A stretch of DNA of 39,480 bases from an uncultured Eubacteriales bacterium. Lineage in GTDB: Bacteria > Bacillota_I > Bacilli_A > RF39 > UBA660. Position numbers and translations under genes: made by a program. This document shows positions 33,613-39,480 of this stretch, one piece after another; position 1 is the first letter of the stretch; each line of letters opens with the position of its first letter. Under the pieces are notes generated by a model, which was given only the letters and a program-made list of their open reading frames with translations, was not told the DNA's origin and ran no database searches. The stretch spans positions 1-39,480 of the forward strand of contig ONSL01000004.1 in assembly GCA_900320505.1 (NCBI GenBank), read 5' to 3'.

Positions 33613-33640
33613 AAATTGCAAAAAAATGCAATTTTTTTTA
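33613..33640 (+). terminator. Rho-independent terminator after the DUF2974 gene
   Basis: AAATTGCA (33613-33620) and TGCAATTT (33627-33634) pair, followed by a T-run. Confidence 0.75.
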
Positions 33641-33706
33641 TTTATTTTTAATAAAAGTGCAAATTTTTTAAATTTTTTTCGTATATATATAATAGGAGGT
33701 GAAAAA

Positions 33707-34405
33707 ATGAGTTTTACATATAGGCATAGAAAAACAATATTAATTGTATTATTAGTTTTAATAGGATCTTTTTCTAGTATATTTTATATTTATAATAATA
33801 AGAAAATATTTAAGAAAGAACATGCATCTGTTACAAAGAAGAAAGTGATGGTAAAAAGAAAAGTAGAAAGTAAAAAAGAAGAGAAAAAAGAAGAAGCAAA
33901 AGAAGTTAAAGTTGATGTAAAAGGAGAGGTCAATAGTCCGGGACTTTATACATTAAATGACGGATTAAGAGTAGAAGATGCAATAAATGCTGCAGGAGGA
34001 CTTACATATAATGCTTCAACAGAAGTAATTAATTTATCTAAAAAATTAAAAGATGAAATGGTAATAATAGTATATTCGAAAGAAGAAGTATTAAACTTTA
34101 CTAAGACAAAAGAGGAAGAACAAGTAAAACAAGATAAATGTTTAGAGGGAAATGGTGGAATAAAAAATGATGCTTGTATATCAGATGATACTCAAAGTGA
34201 CACTAGTACAAACAGTACTGTAGTAAATTTAAATACTGCAACAAAAGAAGAGTTAATGACAGTAAACGGAATTGGAGAAGCTAAAGCAGATGCAATAATA
34301 AAGTATAGAGAAGAGCATCCATTTACTAGTACTGAACAGTTAAAAGAAGTAAATGGTATTGGAGATAGCATATATGATAAAGTTAAGGACTCTTTTACTG
34401 TCTAA
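33707..34405 (+). CDS. comEA: Competence protein ComEA
   Basis: DNA receptor on the outer face of the membrane for natural transformation. The 232 residues have one N-terminal anchor (about 10-28), a Lys/Glu-rich spacer, an SLBB domain (about 64-120; VDVKGEVNSPGLYTLNDGLR) and a C-terminal pair of helix-hairpin-helix motifs (VNLNTATKEELMTVNGIGEA; LKEVNGIGDSIYDKV) that bind DNA. ATG 33707 is chosen for its AGGAGGTG site; the in-frame start at 33626 lies in the preceding terminator. It overlaps comEC by 32 bp. Confidence 0.93.
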   Translation: MSFTYRHRKTILIVLLVLIGSFSSIFYIYNNKKIFKKEHASVTKKKVMVKRKVESKKEEKKEEAKEVKVDVKGEVNSPGLYTLNDGLRVEDAINAAGGLTYNASTEVINLSKKLKDEMVIIVYSKEEVLNFTKTKEEEQVKQDKCLEGNGGIKNDACISDDTQSDTSTNSTVVNLNTATKEELMTVNGIGEAKADAIIKYREEHPFTSTEQLKEVNGIGDSIYDKVKDSFTV

Positions 34406-36410
34406 ATGGCTTTATATAATAATATTTTTTATTGTTTCTTTAATATCTTTTTTTAGAATAAAAATAGGGTATAAATCGTCTTTAAACAAAAATGTAAAGA
34501 GTTTAACTGGAATTGTTACAAAAATAAATTATAAAGATTGTAAGACAAGTATTCTTTTAAAAGTTTCAAACGAATATATAAATGGATCATATTATGGCAA
34601 GTTAAATTTTATGCTTGGTGATAAGGTTAAGGTATATGGAGGTTTAAATGAAATAGATAAATTAAGAGTACCTAATACATTTGATTATAAAAAATATGCA
34701 TATAGAAATAAAATATTTTATACTATGCATATTGATAAAATTAAGTATATTTCTAAATCAAATAATATAATATTTATACTAAAAAATAATATTAATAAGT
34801 ATTTTGATTTGTTTAAAAATAAAAAATATTTAAAACTTGTACTATTAGGTAATAAAGATGAAGTAGATAAAAAATATATTAATGCAATGAGAAATGTAGG
34901 GATAAGTCATTTATTTGCAATAAGTGGAATGCATGTAGGTTTTATAACAGATTTTATTTTAAAAGTATTAAAAAAATTAAAGATAGAAGAAGAAAAAAGA
35001 TATTTTATTGCAATTTTATTTCTTGCTTTATATACACTTTTAATTGGATTTTCTCCATCTATTATTAGAGCATTTTTATTTTTTACTCTTTTAAGTATTA
35101 ATAAAATATATTATTTTTATGTTGATAGTATAAGCATATTTATATTAACTCTTTCTATAACACTTTTAATAAATCCATTTTTTATATTTGATATAGGATT
35201 TATATATTCGTTTTTAATAAGCTTTACATTGATACTTGGAAGTAATTTATTAAATAAATATAGTAATTATATAATAAAGCTATTTTTAACATCACTAATT
35301 TCATTTTTAGTAAGTCTTCCAGTAACACTCTATAATTTTTATAGTATAAATTTATTATCAATTATATATAATTTATTTTATGTACCATTTGTAACATATA
35401 TACTTTTTCCATCATCGATAATTGTACTTTTGTTTCCAATTCTTGAACCAATTTACAATATATTAATATTAGTTTTAGAAAAAAGTTTATTATTTTTAAA
35501 TAATATAGATACATATTTAATAGTAGGCAAATTAAATATAAGTGTTTATATAATATATGTTTTATTAATATTATTATTTATATATTTTGATAAAAAAGCA
35601 TTCATAATATTATATGTTTTAATTTTTATTTTTCACTATAATTTTTATAATATATTTGATAAAGATTATATTACTATGATAGATGTTGGACAGGGAGATT
35701 CATTTCTTATTCATAACAAGAATAAAAGCATGTTAATAGATACAGGAGGTAAAATGGTATTTAAAGGAAAGAATAATCATGAAATAGCACTTAATAGAAC
35801 TCTTCCTTATCTAAAAAGTAAAGGAATTAGAAAACTTGATTTTTTGGTTCTTACTCATGGCGATGCAGATCATATGGGAGAAGCTAGAAGTATAGCCAAA
35901 AATTTCAAAGTTAATAAAGTATATATAAATAGCAATAGAGAAAACTACTTAGAGAAAGATTTAAAGAAGATAATAAAGGTAGATAAATTAAAAGAAGGAG
36001 ATGAGATAGAGTTAGGCAATTTTTATTTTATAGAGTTAAACAAGAATTTAAATGGAGAGAATTCATCAAGCAATGTTCTTTATGGAGAATATAAAAATAT
36101 AAATATGCTTTTTACAGGTGATGCTAATTTTGAAAGTGAAAAATATATATTAAAAAATTATGATCTTCCTAGAATAAATATTTTAAAAGTAGGTCATCAT
36201 GGAAGCAAGACTAGTACAAGTAATGCTCTTTTAAAAGTAATAAAACCAAAATATGCTTTAATATCAGCAGGAGTTAATAACAAATTTAATCATCCTAGCA
36301 AAGATACAATTAAAAGATTAAAAGATAAAAACGTAAAAATACTTGATACAAAGAGGTGCGGAACAATAGAAATTGATTTAACAAATGATTTAAAAAAATA
36401 TGAATTTTAA
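34374..36410 (+). CDS. comEC: Competence DNA channel ComEC/Rec2
   Basis: Membrane channel that takes up single-stranded DNA. The 678 residues begin with a membrane segment and an OB-like domain (about 30-130). The Competence domain follows with the conserved ISHLFAISGMHVGF motif (about 180-195) and seven or more membrane spans. The C-terminal metallo-beta-lactamase-like domain has MIDVGQGDSF, VLTHGDADHMGE and VGHHGSKTS. The start ATG 34374 has GGAG 9 bp upstream and lies within comEA, implying coupling. All metal-binding motifs look intact. Confidence 0.95.
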   Translation: MIKLRTLLLSKWLYIIIFFIVSLISFFRIKIGYKSSLNKNVKSLTGIVTKINYKDCKTSILLKVSNEYINGSYYGKLNFMLGDKVKVYGGLNEIDKLRVPNTFDYKKYAYRNKIFYTMHIDKIKYISKSNNIIFILKNNINKYFDLFKNKKYLKLVLLGNKDEVDKKYINAMRNVGISHLFAISGMHVGFITDFILKVLKKLKIEEEKRYFIAILFLALYTLLIGFSPSIIRAFLFFTLLSINKIYYFYVDSISIFILTLSITLLINPFFIFDIGFIYSFLISFTLILGSNLLNKYSNYIIKLFLTSLISFLVSLPVTLYNFYSINLLSIIYNLFYVPFVTYILFPSSIIVLLFPILEPIYNILILVLEKSLLFLNNIDTYLIVGKLNISVYIIYVLLILLFIYFDKKAFIILYVLIFIFHYNFYNIFDKDYITMIDVGQGDSFLIHNKNKSMLIDTGGKMVFKGKNNHEIALNRTLPYLKSKGIRKLDFLVLTHGDADHMGEARSIAKNFKVNKVYINSNRENYLEKDLKKIIKVDKLKEGDEIELGNFYFIELNKNLNGENSSSNVLYGEYKNINMLFTGDANFESEKYILKNYDLPRINILKVGHHGSKTSTSNALLKVIKPKYALISAGVNNKFNHPSKDTIKRLKDKNVKILDTKRCGTIEIDLTNDLKKYEF

Positions 36411-36483
36411 AAAAATAATAATTTAATATTTACATATCAAAAAAATCATATTAAAATAAAATTAGAATTTGGGTGGTGATGTT

Positions 36484-37374
36484 ATGAAAAAAATAAATGA
36501 AATTACTTTTGATAACCACCATGTTGACCTTGAAAAGAATTTTAATAGAGAACTTTTAGATGAAGATTTTAAAAACTATGTTGCGAGTTTAGATATTCCA
36601 AAAGAAGATCTTTACAAATATACTAGTATATTAAGAACCTGTGTTGATATGCGAAAAAAGTGTGCTAAATGTGAAAGTTTAGATGATTGCAAACTTGATG
36701 TTAAAGGATATGTATTAACACCTGATAAGTATGGAAAGAGAATAATATTTTCAGAGGTTCCATGCTCAAAGATGGAAGAGTATCTTAAAACTTCCAGTGT
36801 CAAATTTTATGAGGAGCCATCACGCTTAAAACTTGCATCATATAAAAATCTTTATAGAGATGATAAAAAACGTCTTCCAATAATAAAATATTTTAAAGAG
36901 GTTACTGATAAATATTTAAAGAAAGAAAAAGTAAAAGGAATATATTTAACTGGATCTTTTGGATCTGGAAAAACATATATGATTTCGGCACTTTTTAATG
37001 AACTTGCTAAGAAAGGAGTAAAAAGTGTAATCGTTTATTATCCAGAATTTTTAAGGAGTTTAAAATCATCTTTTAAAGATTCTTATGATGAAAGATTTGA
37101 AGAAGTAAAAAAGGCACCTCTCTTACTTATAGATGATATTGGTGCGGAAAATGTGACTAGCTGGAACAGAGATGAAGTGCTTGCTCCAATACTGCAGTAT
37201 AGGATGGATGAAGCACTTCCAACGTTTTTTACGTCAAACTTGTCGCTTGCAGAACTTGAAGAACATTTAGCAGGAGAAAGCGCACCTTCTAAGGTAAAAG
37301 CCCGAAGACTTATTGAGAGAATAAAAGAAGAATCAATAAGTATTGAGCTTGTAAGTAAAAATAGGAGGGATTAG
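36484..37374 (+). CDS. dnaI: Primosomal protein / helicase loader DnaI
   Basis: An AAA+ ATPase that loads the replicative helicase. The 296 residues have an N-terminal DnaI domain with a Cys cluster (CVDMRKKCAKCESLDDC, about 50-66) that fits the zinc-binding part of DnaI. The ATPase domain has Walker A GSFGSGKTYM (about 157-166), Walker B PLLLIDDIGAEN and a sensor TFFTSNLS. The start at 36484 follows GGGTGGTG; the in-frame TTG 36469 overlaps that site and is less likely. It lies 1 bp upstream of the RNB gene, which it probably shares a transcript with. The usual partner dnaB is not here. Confidence 0.9.
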   Translation: MKKINEITFDNHHVDLEKNFNRELLDEDFKNYVASLDIPKEDLYKYTSILRTCVDMRKKCAKCESLDDCKLDVKGYVLTPDKYGKRIIFSEVPCSKMEEYLKTSSVKFYEEPSRLKLASYKNLYRDDKKRLPIIKYFKEVTDKYLKKEKVKGIYLTGSFGSGKTYMISALFNELAKKGVKSVIVYYPEFLRSLKSSFKDSYDERFEEVKKAPLLLIDDIGAENVTSWNRDEVLAPILQYRMDEALPTFFTSNLSLAELEEHLAGESAPSKVKARRLIERIKEESISIELVSKNRRD

Positions 37375-37375
37375 A

Positions 37376-39166
37376 ATGAGTGAGAGTGTAAAGAAATTAA
37401 TTGAAAGTAAGAAAGTAGTAGTGTTATCACTAGATGATATAATTCGTGAAGAAAAATATATGCCGAATTCATCGGTTACAAATAGTTTCTTCGATGCAAT
37501 TAAATTTATCCTTTATTACTATCAAAACGGAATTAATTTCAATGCACTCTTTAATTATGTCTTAACAATAGAACATCTTCTATCAACTAATCCTGAAATT
37601 GACAGAAAAGATGCTTTAAGAAATTTAAAAGGAATATATGCTAAAATTGAAGATATATCACTTGATAATAAAATAAGCAACAGAACAAGAAAAAGATTAT
37701 ATAAATTTAGAAAAAGAGTAGAGCATTTAGAAGATGAAATAGAAATTAAAAACTCTAATTCATATTGTGTTATTATGAAACTTTTTGAAACTAGAAATAT
37801 AGAATATATAGAGAAGATATTTGCAAAGTCTCCTTTTCTTGTAAGTATAAAGGATAAGAATGGTTCTTCTCTTTGCAAAAATATATATTATAAGTATATT
37901 GATGCAATAGAAGACTTGGAATCAAATAGTAAAGATATAAAATTTTATGAGGAGTTATTAAAAATAATTTATAATACAAAAGATTTTAAATTATCTTTTG
38001 ATGAAAAAAAACTAATATTAAAGAAATTAGAAAGAAAAATAGAAAAACTTGATTCAAGAGATAAATTATATAAAGAAAAAGAAAATTATTATAACAAAAT
38101 ATTTGATAAAGTAACTGATAAGAAAGAAGATAAAGATAAGATAATATCAGATCTAGAAAAGAAATATTCTATTAGTTTTATATTTCCTAAGGATATATTG
38201 GAAAGTTCAAAGAATATAAAAAATGTAAATGGAATACCTTTAATTGACAAAGAAATAATATCAATTGATGCACCAAAAACAAGAGCAGTTGATGATGGAA
38301 TATCATGTGAAAAACTACCTAATGGTAATTATTTAGTAGGTGTTTATATAACTGATGTTCTTGCAAGATATGATATAAATAGTCCAGTAGTAAAGGAAGC
38401 TTTAAAAAGAGTAAAACCTATATGGATAACTAGTTCTACAAAAGCAAATTTATTTCCAGATGATATACTTACTGATATTTCTTCTTTAAATGAAGGAAAG
38501 ATGCGGCCTGCTCTTTGTTTCTTCTATGAGATATCTAAAGATAAGGAACTTATAAGTACTAATATTATAAAGGGAAAAATAATTAACAAAAGACAAACAA
38601 ACTTTAAAGATATAGATGAAGAAATAAAACTTGGAAGAGAAAGAAAAGAAATAGATTACTTTCTTGATATAACAGACGGAAAAGGAGAAAGCAAATCAGA
38701 TTATTTTGTTTCATATTTTATGACACTTACTAATAATGAAGTTGGAAGATATATGTATGATAATGGATATCCAGCAGTATATTTAAAATTTGCAAAAGAT
38801 TGTCCAGGAAAAGAAATATGTGATGAAATAAAGAAATGCAAGAAAGCCTTTTTAAGAGATGACTATAAGACACTATATGATGTTGCATCAAATGAAACAG
38901 TAAAAACTGTTTATGGATTAGAGCCTGATATAATTGAACTTGAAACATTTAAATATGCACCTGTTACATCTCCACTTCGTAAAGCTTTTAATATACTTAA
39001 TATGTATGCACTTGATGAATGCTATTTTAAAGATCCAACTAGGGAAAGCATTGAAAGCCTTAATAAATTTTTAAATGAACAAATAAATTATATGAATAGT
39101 GAACTTAAAAACATAGATGAATTTAAAAGAGAATATAAAAGTAATAAGGTTTTAGAATTAAAATAA
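37376..39166 (+). CDS. RNB-domain ribonuclease (RNase II/R-related)
   Basis: A 596-residue protein. The C-terminal half (about 290-560) is an RNB domain with SIDAPKTRAVDDGISCEKL (the D...DD metal-binding set) and YLVGVYITDVLARYD. Later come LNEGKMRPALCFFYEI and the end-of-domain FKYAPVTSPLRKAFN, where RNase R has xYxHxTSPxRRY. The N-terminal 270 residues are helical and charged, not recognisable as the cold-shock OB domains of RNase II/R, and no S1 domain is visible at the C-terminus. It may thus be a divergent 3'-5' exoribonuclease. The histidine of the family's HxTSP is a proline here (YAPVTSP). AGGAGGG precedes ATG 37376. Confidence 0.83.
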   Translation: MSESVKKLIESKKVVVLSLDDIIREEKYMPNSSVTNSFFDAIKFILYYYQNGINFNALFNYVLTIEHLLSTNPEIDRKDALRNLKGIYAKIEDISLDNKISNRTRKRLYKFRKRVEHLEDEIEIKNSNSYCVIMKLFETRNIEYIEKIFAKSPFLVSIKDKNGSSLCKNIYYKYIDAIEDLESNSKDIKFYEELLKIIYNTKDFKLSFDEKKLILKKLERKIEKLDSRDKLYKEKENYYNKIFDKVTDKKEDKDKIISDLEKKYSISFIFPKDILESSKNIKNVNGIPLIDKEIISIDAPKTRAVDDGISCEKLPNGNYLVGVYITDVLARYDINSPVVKEALKRVKPIWITSSTKANLFPDDILTDISSLNEGKMRPALCFFYEISKDKELISTNIIKGKIINKRQTNFKDIDEEIKLGRERKEIDYFLDITDGKGESKSDYFVSYFMTLTNNEVGRYMYDNGYPAVYLKFAKDCPGKEICDEIKKCKKAFLRDDYKTLYDVASNETVKTVYGLEPDIIELETFKYAPVTSPLRKAFNILNMYALDECYFKDPTRESIESLNKFLNEQINYMNSELKNIDEFKREYKSNKVLELK

Positions 39167-39480
39167 CATAATTTCCCATAATTCTCCTATAATTTTTACA
39201 TAAAGTATTGATAAACTCTTATTGTAAAAGAAAGAAGAGTGATAACATAATAGTTAATTTTGTATATTTTTGGTAATAAATATATTTTATATTTTTAGTA
39301 TTTTAAATTTTTTATAAATACTCTCTATCTTAACTTTTGAACCCATTAGGGTTCTTTTTTTAAAAACTATGAAATTTGCATTTTCTTTCATAGTTTTTGC
39401 ATTTTTGCACGTAAAAATTGCAAAACTGCTAGAGAAAACTGCATTTCTGATCGTGAAAACTGCATTTTACCTTTTTGCAT
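39167..39480. other. Intergenic tail with terminator and TGCA-rich repeats
   Basis: Very AT-rich and without a plausible gene. It contains a terminator at 39339-39361 (GAACCC/GGGTTC stem, T-run). After that, CTATGAAA/TTTCATAG forms a hairpin (about 39367-39393). Seven TGCA words lie in roughly 105 bp, including two copies of GAAAACTGCATTT at 39434-39446 and 39455-39467, spaced 21 bp. No coding frame or known RNA was recognised. Confidence 0.6.
39339..39361 (+). terminator. Rho-independent terminator downstream of the RNB gene
   Basis: GAACCC (39339-39344) pairs with GGGTTC (39349-39354), followed by seven T. It is about 170 bp after the RNB stop, so it may also end a short transcript in this gap. 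Confidence 0.75.

Noticed and set aside
39367-39480. CRISPR array or type III antitoxin repeats at the right edge
   Set aside because: Only two imperfect 21-bp-spaced units are visible, without uniform repeats and spacers and without cas or toxin genes in view.

Overview
The window is AT-rich DNA (ATA, AGA and TTA codons dominate) from a low-GC, probably spore-forming member of the Bacillota, plausibly an uncultured gut lineage. This rests on the gene set: a SpoIVB sporulation peptidase, a FemX-type interpeptide-bridge enzyme, ComEA/ComEC, DnaI, a YqfQ-like protein and a NifJ-type pyruvate:ferredoxin oxidoreductase. No rRNA or tRNA gene was recognised, so the taxonomy is inference.

Left chromosomal part (1-16093). 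It opens with the 3' end of a gene whose last ~60 codons are strikingly GC-rich, like a diversity-generating-retroelement variable region. Next is a tightly packed run: mutS, an unknown gene, nusB, xseA, xseB, femX and spoIVB. A decayed ToxN/AbiQ (type III toxin) pseudogene and a YqfQ-like gene follow, then rpsP-khpA, a PflX-type radical SAM gene, cdsA-rseP, nifJ and rpsO.

Mobile element (about 16094-29970, 13.87 kb). It is integrated inside one gene for a membrane-anchored beta-helix protein. The N-terminal half is at 15851-16099 and the C-terminal half resumes in the same frame at 29963. An 8-bp core, cctgaaga, is present at both junctions in the same codon phase, so precise excision would restore a 564-codon ORF. 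The element has a Tn916-type tyrosine integrase, a MobV relaxase with an oriT-like double hairpin upstream, a RecA-fold Rep-type helicase and small leading genes, but no type IV secretion genes. It is therefore best read as an integrative mobilizable element. Its cargo is defence-like: an AbiEi/AbiEii pair with a 1067-aa nuclease-plus-helical-repeat protein directly behind it; a cytosine-5 methyltransferase with a DUF3883 nuclease; a HEPN-like protein; and a DUF5677-like protein. A tandem-HTH regulator sits between the divergent arms among four TTCCA-type operators. A 16-bp exact copy of one operator lies 6 bp inside the right attachment core.

Right chromosomal part (29971-39480). After the C-terminal half of the split gene come an M23-like peptidase, a free-standing RpoA-CTD-like mini-protein, a DUF2974 hydrolase, comEA-comEC, dnaI and an RNB-domain ribonuclease. 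The window ends in a short intergenic repeat region rich in TGCA.

The strongest candidates for new biology are the AbiE-nuclease operon, the regulator/operator/attachment-site arrangement of the element, and the GC-rich 3' cassette at the left edge.
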